From: JAWLCG01 sp041687295
GTDB taxonomy: Bacteria; Planctomycetota; Phycisphaerae; SM23-33; FEN-1343
Direction: 5' to 3'
Assembly: GCA_041687295.1 (NCBI GenBank)
Contig: JAWLCG010000111.1
Span: 1 to 12,770 of the forward strand
DNA length: 12,770 nucleotides
The position numbers were made by a program, and so were the translations under genes. Below, one piece after another: positions 1-5,188 of this stretch; positions within the stretch are counted from its first letter, which is position 1; each line of letters opens with the position of its first letter. Under the pieces are notes generated by a model. The model saw only the letters and a list, made by a program, of their open reading frames with translations, was not told where the DNA came from and searched no databases.

Positions 1-134
1 GCTTCCGGTATACCGGATGGCCCGATACAATGCGCGCATTCATTGGCCCCAAAAACGAATAATTGGGCAACAGGCCCGGCAATCCGTGGGCTTGGGCCGG
101 ACGGCGCCATCTGTGCACGCGACCGGGAGGCGGG
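1..134. other. Window-edge intergenic segment, no gene seen
   Basis: This stretch lies downstream of ilvH (minus strand) and reaches the left edge. I see no gene in it. The one structure is a perfect 14-nt palindrome, TCCGGTATACCGGA, at 4-17. It could be part of a neighbouring element or an operator for something outside the window. No T-rich terminator follows the ilvH stop. Confidence 0.5.
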
Positions 135-659
135 CTACTCGGCGGCGGTGGAGAGTCGGCCGGCGCGCTGCTCGCCGCGGGCCATGGCGATGATGCCGGT
201 GCGGGCCAGCTCGCGGATGCCGTAGGGGCGGACCAGGTCGATGAACGCCTCCAGCCGCTCCTCCGGGCCGACCAGCTCGACCAGCAGGCTCTCCTTGGCC
301 ACGTCGACCACCCGGCCACGGAAGAGGTTGACCAGCTCGATGACCTCGCTGCGCTTCTCGGCGGGCACGTGGACGCGGATGAGCATCAGGTCGCGCTCGA
401 CGTAGTTGACGTCCTTGAAGTCGCGGACCTTGACGACGGTGACGATCTTGCCCAGCTGCTTGCGGACCTGCTCGAGGGTGTGCTCGTCGCCGAGGACCAC
501 GATGGTCATGCGGCTGAGCTCGGGGTCCTCGGTTCGCCCGACGACCAGCGAGTCGATGTTGTAGCCGCGGGCGGCGAACATGCCGGCGACGTGGCTCAGG
601 ACGCCCGGCTCGTTCTGGACCAGGGCCGTGATGACGTGCTTGCCATTGCTCGATTGCAT
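135..659 (-). CDS. ilvH: Acetolactate synthase small (regulatory) subunit
   Basis: This is the regulatory subunit of acetohydroxyacid synthase (first common step of valine, leucine and isoleucine synthesis, cytoplasmic). It activates the catalytic subunit and confers valine feedback inhibition. The product is 174 aa, close to the usual 160-175. Residues 8-80 form the N-terminal ACT domain, with the typical NEPGVLSHVAGMFAARGYNI stretch (16-35) that forms the valine site at the dimer interface in this family. The C-terminal domain follows at about 85-165, including RDLMLIRV and the FRGRVVDV segment (113-120). I chose the ATG at 659 because the sequence resembles the family from there and GGGAG (666-670) lies just upstream; an in-frame start at 776 would add 39 residues of repeat-derived, non-homologous sequence. 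The gene follows ilvB on the same strand after 194 nt of repeat-rich spacer, so it is probably in the same transcript, though I cannot show this. Confidence 0.95.
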   Translation of the reverse strand: MQSSNGKHVITALVQNEPGVLSHVAGMFAARGYNIDSLVVGRTEDPELSRMTIVVLGDEHTLEQVRKQLGKIVTVVKVRDFKDVNYVERDLMLIRVHVPAEKRSEVIELVNLFRGRVVDVAKESLLVELVGPEERLEAFIDLVRPYGIRELARTGIIAMARGEQRAGRLSTAAE

Positions 660-711
660 GGAGATCTCCCGTGCCAGCCGCCCGATCAAGGGGCCGATTG
701 GCGTCGATGTT

Positions 712-830
712 GGAGCAGGAGAGCAGTAGAGCAGTAGACCGCAGGTGAGCTGCCCCGACGGGGGGCGTGACAGCACCTTTCTGGCCTCTCCTTCGTCTCC
801 TGCTCTCCTGCTCTACTGCTCACCTGCTCT
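712..830. repeat. Imperfect inverted repeat of GAGCAG-type octamers
   Basis: Two arms, 712-737 and 805-830, match as reverse complements at 23 of 26 positions and enclose 67 nt. Each arm is built from octamers related to AGAGCAGG / AGAGCAGT; on the minus strand the stretch 790-830 reads as about four such octamers in tandem. The array lies wholly in the ilvB-ilvH spacer. In the ilv transcript the arms could pair into a long hairpin just before the ilvH ribosome binding site. It may be a dispersed intergenic repeat, an mRNA-processing or stability element, or both; the sequence does not decide. Confidence 0.7.
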
Positions 831-857
831 AGCAGCCCGTTTTCAACGGGCTGCTAG
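829..857 (-). terminator. Perfect 13-bp hairpin at the ilvB stop codon
   Basis: Positions 829-841 and 845-857 are perfect reverse complements around a 3-nt loop (arm CTAGCAGCCCGTT). The minus-strand ilvB stop codon TAG (854-856) lies inside the stem. No U-tract follows, so it is not a classical intrinsic terminator. It could attenuate transcription between ilvB and ilvH, protect the 3' end of an ilvB message, or be a dispersed palindromic repeat that inserted at the gene end and now supplies the stop codon. Confidence 0.65.
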
Positions 858-2542
858 GCCAGCGTGCCCAGGTCCATCTCGTGCAGGCTCTTGCCCGCGG
901 CGACCATGGGGAAAACGTTCTCTTCCTTCTCGACGTGGACGTTGACGACCACGGGGCCCGGGTGGGCCAGGGCGGCCCGCAGGCCGTCGTCGAGCTTTCC
1001 CCGCTCGGTGATGGTGATGCCGCGGGCGCCGAAGCCCTCGGCCACCTTGGCGAAGTCGGGGCAGGGGTGGTCGACCCCGCTATAGCGGCGGTGGTAGAAC
1101 AGGTCCTGCCACTGCCGCACCATGCCCAGGAAGTCGTTGTTCAGGACGATGAACTTGACCGGCAGGTTGTGCTGCACGGCCGTGATGACCTCGATCATGG
1201 TCATGGTGAAGCTGCCGTCGCCGTCGATGTCGATGACGGTGCGGTCGGGGCAGCCGATCTGGGCCCCGATGGCCGAGGGCACGCCGAAGCCCATCGTGCC
1301 CAGGCCGCCCGAGGTGATCATCTGCCGCGTGCGGCGGAAGCCGTAGAACTGGGCCGCCCACATCTGGTGCTGGCCGACGCCGGTGGCGACGATGGCGTCG
1401 TGGTCGGTCAGCACGCCGAGGCGGTCGATGACCTCCTGGGGCTTGATGGCCGGCTTGTCGGTGGCGTAGCGGAAGGGGTAGCGCTGCTGCCAGGTCTGGA
1501 TCTGGGCCAGCCAGGCCGAGCGGTCACGCGGCTCGAGGAACTCGACCATGCGGGCCAGGATGTCCCTGGCGTCGCCGACGACGGGGATGTCGACCTCGAC
1601 GTTCTTGGAGATGCTGGCCGGGTCGATGTCGACGTGGATGATCTTGGCCTTGGGCGCGAAGGTGGCGACGTTACCGGTGACGCGGTCGTCGAAGCGGGCG
1701 CCGACGGCAATGAGGCAGTCGCACTCCTGAACGGCGTAGTTGGCGGTGGCCGAGCCGTGCATGCCCAGCATCCGCAGGGCCAGCGGGTCGGTCTCGTCGA
1801 TGGCGCCCAGGCCCAGCAGCGTGGTGGTGGTGGGCAGCTGGGCCTTGCGCTGGACGGCGCGGAGCTGTTCGACGGCGTTGGCGAGGATCACGCCGCCGCC
1901 GACGTAGAGCACGGGGCGCTGGGAGGCGTTGATGGCCTCGGCGGCGGCCTTGATCTGGCGGTCATGGCCGGCGGTGCGGGGCTTGTAGCCCGGCAGGCGC
2001 ATCTCCAGCTCGGCCGGGCCCTCGAGCGTGGCGACGGTGGCGTCGACGGCGATGTCCACCAGCACCGGCCCGGGCCGGCCCGTGGTGGCGATGTGGAAGG
2101 CCTCGCGGATCGTTCGGCCCAGCTGGTGGACGTCCTTGACCAGGAAATTGTGCTTGGTCACCGGGCGGGTTACGCCGGTGACGTCGGCCTCCTGAAAGGC
2201 GTCGTTGCCGATCAGCGAGCTGCGGACCTGGCCGGTGAAGGCGACCACCGGGATGCTGTCCATGTGGGCGGTGGCCAGGCCGGTAACCAGGTTGCACGCC
2301 CCGGGCCCGCTGGTGGCCAGCACCACGCCGCAGCGGCCCGTCGCGCGGGCGTACCCGTCGGCCATGTGGGCGGCGCCCTGCTCGTGGCGGGTCAGCACGA
2401 AGCGGATCGGGCTGTCGTAGAGGCGGTCGAAGATCGGCAGCACGGCCCCGCCGGGGTAGCCGAACATCACCTCCACGCCCTGCTCCATGAGCATCTCGTG
2501 GAAGATCTCGGCCCCGGAGGCGCCTGTCAGGTCTTTGGTCAT
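854..2542 (-). CDS. ilvB: Acetolactate synthase large (catalytic) subunit
   Basis: This thiamine-diphosphate enzyme condenses two pyruvates to 2-acetolactate, or pyruvate and 2-oxobutyrate to 2-aceto-2-hydroxybutyrate, using ThDP, Mg2+ and a structural FAD. The product is 562 aa, the usual length. The N-terminal ThDP domain carries RHEQGAAHMADGYARATGR (52-70) with catalytic Glu54. The central FAD-type domain covers about 195-330. The C-terminal pyrophosphate-binding domain has GDGSF...NND (441-470), the Mg2+ motif. The tail NVFPMVAAGKSLHEM (542-556) is typical of biosynthetic AHAS rather than catabolic AlsS, and the adjacent ilvH supports that. The ATG at 2542 is preceded by AGGGG (2551-2555, spacing 8) and starts at the conserved region; a longer in-frame start at 2764 would overlap the leader peptide gene and is rejected. 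Regulation is probably by leader-peptide attenuation from the promoter at 2849-2878. Confidence 0.97.
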   Translation of the reverse strand: MTKDLTGASGAEIFHEMLMEQGVEVMFGYPGGAVLPIFDRLYDSPIRFVLTRHEQGAAHMADGYARATGRCGVVLATSGPGACNLVTGLATAHMDSIPVVAFTGQVRSSLIGNDAFQEADVTGVTRPVTKHNFLVKDVHQLGRTIREAFHIATTGRPGPVLVDIAVDATVATLEGPAELEMRLPGYKPRTAGHDRQIKAAAEAINASQRPVLYVGGGVILANAVEQLRAVQRKAQLPTTTTLLGLGAIDETDPLALRMLGMHGSATANYAVQECDCLIAVGARFDDRVTGNVATFAPKAKIIHVDIDPASISKNVEVDIPVVGDARDILARMVEFLEPRDRSAWLAQIQTWQQRYPFRYATDKPAIKPQEVIDRLGVLTDHDAIVATGVGQHQMWAAQFYGFRRTRQMITSGGLGTMGFGVPSAIGAQIGCPDRTVIDIDGDGSFTMTMIEVITAVQHNLPVKFIVLNNDFLGMVRQWQDLFYHRRYSGVDHPCPDFAKVAEGFGARGITITERGKLDDGLRAALAHPGPVVVNVHVEKEENVFPMVAAGKSLHEMDLGTLA

Positions 2543-2577
2543 GGTCCATACCCCTGCTGGGTCTGCCCTTGCGGGCC

Positions 2578-2594
2578 GATCCGCCTGGCGGATC
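2578..2594. repeat. Short palindrome in the ilvB leader
   Basis: GATCCGCCTGGCGGATC is a perfect inverted repeat (8-bp arms, one central base). In the ilvB leader RNA it would form a 6-7 bp hairpin 35-50 nt before the start codon. It is followed on the minus strand by GCCCGCAAGGGC, a 4-bp stem closed by a GNRA-type GCAA loop. Either could affect translation of ilvB, or be a copy of a short dispersed palindrome. Confidence 0.5.
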
Positions 2595-2635
2595 CGTGGT
2601 TGTCGGTCCTGTTCAGTCGCGTACGCACCGGCGAA

Positions 2636-2716
2636 GGTCGGCGGGTCCTGGGCTGGGTCGCGGGTGGGTCTGGGTCGAGGGGTTGGCCGCTGGGTGTCGA
2701 GCAAGCCCCAGCGACC
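2636..2716 (-). promoter_or_regulatory. ilvB attenuator: post-stop hairpin and C-rich tract
   Basis: On the minus strand a 10-bp stem (nine Watson-Crick pairs, one G-U) forms between 2707-2716 (GGTCGCTGGG) and 2685-2694 (CCCAGCGGCC) with a 12-nt loop. It begins on the last base of the leader peptide stop codon. The octamer GGTCGCTG of its first arm also occurs at 2724-2731 inside the valine codons, so the second arm can pair with either copy and ribosome position could select the fold. No U-tract follows. Instead 2636-2684 reads 28 C against 9 G in 49 nt, resembling a Rho-loading site. An ilvB-type attenuator is well supported; whether termination is intrinsic or Rho-dependent is inference. 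Confidence 0.55.
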
Positions 2717-2823
2717 TAGCGTACAGCGACCACTACGACGGGTAGGGCCAGGCCGCGCAGCCAAGTCGCCCGCTCAGGACGGGCGGTGCGGCGAACGGTC
2801 GCATCTGTCAGTTGGCCGAGCAT
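2716..2823 (-). CDS. ilvB leader peptide (IvbL-like attenuation peptide)
   Basis: This is a 35-codon reading frame ending in TAG, between the ilvB promoter and ilvB and out of frame with it. Its C-terminal part reads W-L-R-G-L-A-L-P-V-V-V-V-A-V-R: three Leu codons (CTG, CTG, CTA), then four consecutive Val codons (GTC GTA GTG GTC, codons 29-32) and a fifth at 34. CTA and GTA look unusual in so GC-rich a genome. The ATG is preceded by GGAG (2831-2834) at 7-nt spacing, and the predicted transcript starts only about 20 nt upstream. A strong hairpin starts at the stop codon. E. coli IvbL (32 aa) has the same design, with Val runs that stall the ribosome when tRNA-Val is uncharged so that ilvBN transcription continues. 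The peptide itself probably has no function. The position of the Val run, the SD, the promoter and the hairpin together make a chance frame unlikely. Confidence 0.78.
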   Translation of the reverse strand: MLGQLTDATVRRTARPERATWLRGLALPVVVVAVR

Positions 2824-2848
2824 GGCGTGGCTCCATTGGTGCGGGCCC

Positions 2849-2878
2849 ATTGTAAGCCGCTCGGGCGCAGGGTGTCAA
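2849..2878 (-). promoter_or_regulatory. Sigma-70 promoter of the ilv unit
   Basis: On the minus strand a perfect -35 box TTGACA (2873-2878) is followed after 18 nt by TACAAT (2849-2854, five of six consensus bases). Transcription would start near 2842, about 20 nt before the leader peptide ATG and 300 nt before ilvB. That explains the long untranslated leader. Confidence 0.75.
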
Positions 2879-3035
2879 GCGCAAGGCCCGCGCCCGCCGA
2901 AAGAAGCCCCCCCGGCCGGGACTGACCGGCCCCAGCCGGCTGGACCGTCTCCGGAAACAAAGAGGCCTCCAGGTGCGGTGGCTACGCTGTCTGTAGCCAC
3001 GTCTTCCAGCGTCTGACCGTCAGTCACACCAACCA
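2879..3035. other. Gene-free gap with short palindromes
   Basis: No convincing gene is seen between the ilv promoter and the repeat element starting at 3036. Three small structures are present. GGCCGG (2914-2919) and CCGGCC pair around 6-7 nt. CCAGCCGGCTGG (2932-2943) is a perfect 12-nt palindrome. GTGGCTAC (2978-2985) and GTAGCCAC (2993-3000) form an 8-bp stem with a 7-nt loop. None has a U-tract. Small reading frames here lack ribosome binding sites and protein-like composition. Confidence 0.5.
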
Positions 3036-3157
3036 ATGGACGGCCCAGGGCGCGAGCGCCGTATGGAGTGCGGCGATGCAATCGCCGCTTTGGCTTGGGT
3101 CGCCATCGAGCCAAAGCGGCGATGACTCGCCGCACTCCAAAGGGGCGGTCCGTCCAT
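3036..3157. repeat. Nested-palindrome (MITE/REP-like) element
   Basis: A long inverted repeat has arms at 3065-3095 and 3109-3138. They pair over 12 bp (GGAGTGCGGCGA) and then 15 bp (ATCGCCGCTTTGGCT), interrupted by a 4x3 nt bulge, with a 13-nt loop. Each arm is itself palindromic (GCGGCGAT/ATCGCCGC left, GCGGCGA/TCGCCGC right), so the element can fold as one long hairpin or as two side-by-side hairpins. Outer ends ATGGACGG (3036-3043) and CCGTCCAT (3150-3157) also match as inverted repeats. From memory, GGAGTGCGGCGA-type palindromes recur in planctomycete and verrucomicrobial genomes; I have not checked this. It contains no open gene and lies just upstream of the DUF3309 promoter. Confidence 0.75.
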
Positions 3158-3217
3158 CACGGCCAGGCACCCAGGGGCACTTCGGCACCCGGGCGCCTTT
3201 TCCTTTTCGGGGCGCTC

Positions 3218-3223
3218 TATAAT
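3218..3223 (+). promoter_or_regulatory. Consensus -10 box of the DUF3309 / YgaP-like pair
   Basis: A perfect TATAAT stands 62 nt before the DUF3309 start codon. No good -35 box is visible at 15-18 nt spacing; the region there is T-rich (CCTTTTCCTTTT, 3196-3207). An activator may be needed, or an alternative holoenzyme may be used. Confidence 0.45.
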
Positions 3224-3285
3224 GCATCAGCGGCCTGCCCAGGGCGGGGCCGGAGAACGCACGACTCGTAAAGGGGGATATTCTC

Positions 3286-3444
3286 ATGCTGGGCTGGATT
3301 CTGCTGATCGTCCTGCTGGTGCTGCTGATCGGGGCGCTGCCGACCTGGCCCCACAGCCGACGCTGGGGGTACTACCCCGGCGGCATCCTCGGGGTGCTGC
3401 TGGTCATCGTGCTGATTCTGATCCTGATGGGCATCTTCACCTGA
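3286..3444 (+). CDS. DUF3309 family small membrane protein
   Basis: This 52-residue hydrophobic protein has the DUF3309 layout: a first membrane segment (about 4-18, nearly all Leu/Ile/Val), a short polar loop with ALPTWPHSRRWGYYPGG (17-33), and a second membrane segment (34-51). The PTWPHSR-x-WGY loop is the family signature; family proteins are usually about 50 aa. Their function is unknown. They are often found near stress-related or YgaP-like genes, as here. GGGGG (3273-3277) lies 8 nt before the ATG. The gene is 36 nt upstream of the YgaP-like gene on the same strand, so the two are probably co-transcribed from the TATAAT at 3218. Inner-membrane location is inferred from hydrophobicity. 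Confidence 0.88.
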   Translation: MLGWILLIVLLVLLIGALPTWPHSRRWGYYPGGILGVLLVIVLILILMGIFT

Positions 3445-3480
3445 GCCCATCGGGGCGCCGGTTCTTCCAAGGAGGCATCC

Positions 3481-3957
3481 ATGGTATCGACCCACGAGAA
3501 CCTCACGGCCTATCGCGTCGAGGAGCACACGCCCGACCACGTCAACAGCCGATTCCAGCGCCAGCTCGAGGCCAACGTGGCCTACTATGCCCAGCGGCTC
3601 GACGACATCGAGCAGCGGCTGGCCGAGTTGGACCAGGAGTGGGACATGGAGCGGATGATCGAGGCCAACGCCGGCACCCTCGCCCTGCTGGGCCTGGTCG
3701 GCAGCCTCGTCTGGCGCAAGACCAGCGTCCTGTCGGCCGTCGTGGCGGGGTTCCTGCTGCAGCATGCCCTGCAGGGCTGGTGCCCGCCGGTGTCGATCTT
3801 CCGCCGGCTCGGCGTGCGCACCTGGCGCGAGATCGACCGCGAGCGCTACGCCCTCAAGGCCCTGCGCGGCGACTTCCAGGCCGTCAACGGCCAGGGCGAC
3901 GAGGCCCCCGCGGTCAAGGCCCGCCAGGCCCTCGACGCAGCCGACTACCACGGCTGA
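3481..3957 (+). CDS. YgaP-like (DUF2892) membrane protein
   Basis: The product is 158 aa. Residues 1-60 are polar and probably cytoplasmic, with a charged helical stretch (about 28-58) ending in DQEWDMERMIEANAG. Two short membrane segments follow (about 64-78 and 82-98). Then comes the cysteine-containing LQGWCPPVSIFRRLGVRT (97-114), matching the GWCP motif that closes DUF2892/YgaP-type membrane domains, and a basic tail REIDRERYALKALRGDF. I recognise the overall pattern as a family of DUF2892-domain proteins of unknown role; there is no rhodanese domain, so YgaP sulfurtransferase activity should not be assumed. AAGGAGG (3470-3476) is a near-perfect ribosome binding site just before the ATG. 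The stop codon lies only 4 nt from the convergent ispE stop, with no room for a terminator between them. Confidence 0.82.
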   Translation: MVSTHENLTAYRVEEHTPDHVNSRFQRQLEANVAYYAQRLDDIEQRLAELDQEWDMERMIEANAGTLALLGLVGSLVWRKTSVLSAVVAGFLLQHALQGWCPPVSIFRRLGVRTWREIDRERYALKALRGDFQAVNGQGDEAPAVKARQALDAADYHG

Positions 3958-3961
3958 GCGA

Positions 3962-4876
3962 CTACCAGGGGTTGAGGCCCACGAGGCGGGCGCAGCGGGC
4001 CAGGTCGGGCGGGAGCTGGGCGTGCAGAGCCAGGCCGTCCTGCCGGTCGGCCAGCAGGACGAACAGGGCGCTGCCGCTGCCGGTCATGTGGACGGGTCGG
4101 CCGAGCCGCTCGTGCAGGCGGTCGGCCCAGTCGCCGACGGCTGGGCAGGCCTGCCGGGCCGGGGCGTAGAGGTCGTTGACGAGCCGGTCGTCCCACTGCG
4201 ACACGGGGTGGCCCGTGAGCCGGGCCGGATCGAACGCGACCAGCGGGCCGGGGTTCTGAGCGTCGAAGGCGAGGTAGACCGGGCCGGTCGCGCAGTGCAC
4301 CGGCGGGGTGACCAGCAGCGCGTCGAAGGCGGGCAGGTCGATCGGGTCGAGCACCTCGCCGCGCCCCCGCATCCGCGAGGCCGGCGGGCCCAGGAACAGC
4401 GGCACGTCGCTGCCCAGCGAGGCCCCCAGCGCCGCCAGCTCGGCCGGCGGCAGGTTCAGTCCCCAGATCTGGTTCAGCGCCCAGAGCGTACGGGCCGCGT
4501 CGCTCGAGCCGCCGCCCAGGCCCGCCCCTACGCCGATGCGCTTGTGCAGCGTGATCCGCGCCCCGCCCCGCCCGCCGCGCTGGCGCAGGGCCCGGGCGGC
4601 CCGCAGGGCGAGGTTGCCCTCCGCCGGCCCGGCCTGGGGGTCGGGGCAGACCAACTCCAGCACGCCGTCGGGGGCCCGCTCGATGAGTAGCTCGTCGTAG
4701 AGAGTGACCTTGGCCACGATCGAGTCCAGCGGGTGGTAGCCGTCGGCCCGCAAGGGGCCCACGCGGAGGGTGAGGTTCAGCTTGGCCGGCGCGCGGACCC
4801 TCCACGCCGTCGCCGAGGCCCGCTCCATCGCCTCGGCCGGTGAGCAGACCAGCGAATTGTCCGGGGACACATCCAC
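3962..4876 (-). CDS. ispE: 4-diphosphocytidyl-2-C-methyl-D-erythritol kinase
   Basis: IspE phosphorylates the 2-hydroxyl of CDP-methylerythritol with ATP, the fourth step of the MEP isoprenoid pathway (cytoplasmic). The 304-aa product is a GHMP kinase. The substrate-binding PAKLNLTL (30-37) contains the conserved Lys32. The nucleotide-binding glycine-rich loop is GVGAGLGGGSSDAAR (115-129). LGSDVPLF (154-161) carries Asp157, equivalent to the catalytic Asp141 of the E. coli enzyme. The third GHMP motif is MTGSGSALF (264-272). The N-terminus is about 20 residues longer than usual. Met17 (4828) is an alternative start, but its GAGG is only 2 nt away; the ATG at 4876 has only a weak GGCGTGG. The start is therefore uncertain while the identity is not. 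A good promoter lies at 4949-4977. Confidence 0.95.
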   Translation of the reverse strand: MDVSPDNSLVCSPAEAMERASATAWRVRAPAKLNLTLRVGPLRADGYHPLDSIVAKVTLYDELLIERAPDGVLELVCPDPQAGPAEGNLALRAARALRQRGGRGGARITLHKRIGVGAGLGGGSSDAARTLWALNQIWGLNLPPAELAALGASLGSDVPLFLGPPASRMRGRGEVLDPIDLPAFDALLVTPPVHCATGPVYLAFDAQNPGPLVAFDPARLTGHPVSQWDDRLVNDLYAPARQACPAVGDWADRLHERLGRPVHMTGSGSALFVLLADRQDGLALHAQLPPDLARCARLVGLNPW

Positions 4877-4943
4877 GCCGCACCGCCACTGTCCGCCCGG
4901 ACCGACAGGGACCTCCCCTGCCCCGCCCGGGGCTGATTGCAGC

Positions 4944-4977
4944 GCGGCATTATGCCGCCCCCGCCCTCAGCCGTCAA
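4944..4977 (-). promoter_or_regulatory. ispE promoter with palindrome over the -10 box
   Basis: On the minus strand TTGACG (4972-4977) and CATAAT (4949-4954) are separated by exactly 17 nt; each differs from consensus by one base. A perfect 15-nt palindrome, GCGGCATTATGCCGC (4944-4958), covers the -10 box and could be an operator. The predicted transcript start is about 65 nt before the ispE ATG. An 11-bp inverted repeat, CTGTCCGCCCG (4889-4899) and its complement (4987-4997), flanks the promoter. Confidence 0.65.
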
Positions 4978-5007
4978 CGCGCGGGGCGGGCGGACAGACG
5001 CGACAAC

Positions 5008-5138
5008 CCGTAGGCAAAGGTGGGGCTTCGCTAACGCTGCGCCCCAGCCTACGAAACGCCCCAGCCTACGAAACGCCCCAGCCTACGAAGGCGGCCCGCG
5101 CCGTAGGCTGGTCCGCAGCGGAGCGGAGCCCCACCTTC
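5008..5138. repeat. Repeat cluster of GGTGGGGCTT...CCCCAGCCTACG units
   Basis: A copy of an approximately 38-bp unit (5016-5053, starting AAAGGTGGGGCTTCGC and ending GCCCCAGCCTACG) is followed by its tail repeated in tandem: GCCCCAGCCTACGAAAC at 5041-5057 and 5058-5074, and a third copy (5075-5091) differing only at the end. A second full unit lies inverted at 5102-5138. Other copies of the unit occur at 7448 and 9033. The cluster fills the gap between ispE and the PEP-CTERM gene, which has no other recognisable content. The inverted pair could fold as a large hairpin and act as a transcription barrier for the PEP-CTERM message, but no U-tract is present. Confidence 0.75.
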
Positions 5139-5188
5139 TCGCTACGTCCGGCCAGCATTTGCCGTCACACCCGGGTCCCTGGCCGAGG

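Noticed and set aside
63..737. Open frame of 224 codons opposite ilvH
   Set aside because: Antisense shadow of ilvH with Asp/Leu-rich composition and no family resemblance.
881..2719. Open frame of 612 codons on the plus strand opposite ilvB
   Set aside because: Shadow of a GC-rich gene. The translation is repetitive in Asp, Gly, Ala and Val with no motif, while the minus strand encodes a complete acetolactate synthase.
2543..2764. N-terminal extension of ilvB by 74 residues
   Set aside because: The extension is Pro/Arg-rich, overlaps the leader peptide and attenuator, and is absent from the family; the ATG at 2542 has a ribosome site.
2543..2848. T-box or metabolite riboswitch in the long ilvB leader
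   Set aside because: I see no T-box sequence or other recognisable riboswitch core, whereas the Val-rich leader peptide explains the leader length.
2875..3287. Small minus-strand frames of 86 and 87 codons in the gap before DUF3309
   Set aside because: They run through the nested palindrome, have no ribosome site, and show Arg/Pro/Gly composition expected of GC-rich noncoding DNA.
3217..3951. Minus-strand frame of 244 codons opposite the DUF3309 and YgaP-like genes
   Set aside because: It covers two plus-strand genes that have good ribosome sites and family patterns; its own translation is motif-free.
3945..4889. Alternative frame of 314 codons overlapping ispE on the same strand
   Set aside because: Arg/Pro/Gly-rich off-frame translation. 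The ispE frame has all three GHMP kinase motifs.
5041..5091. Three tandem 17-bp repeats as a CRISPR array
   Set aside because: The repeats are directly adjacent with no spacers, and the sequence is part of a dispersed intergenic unit.
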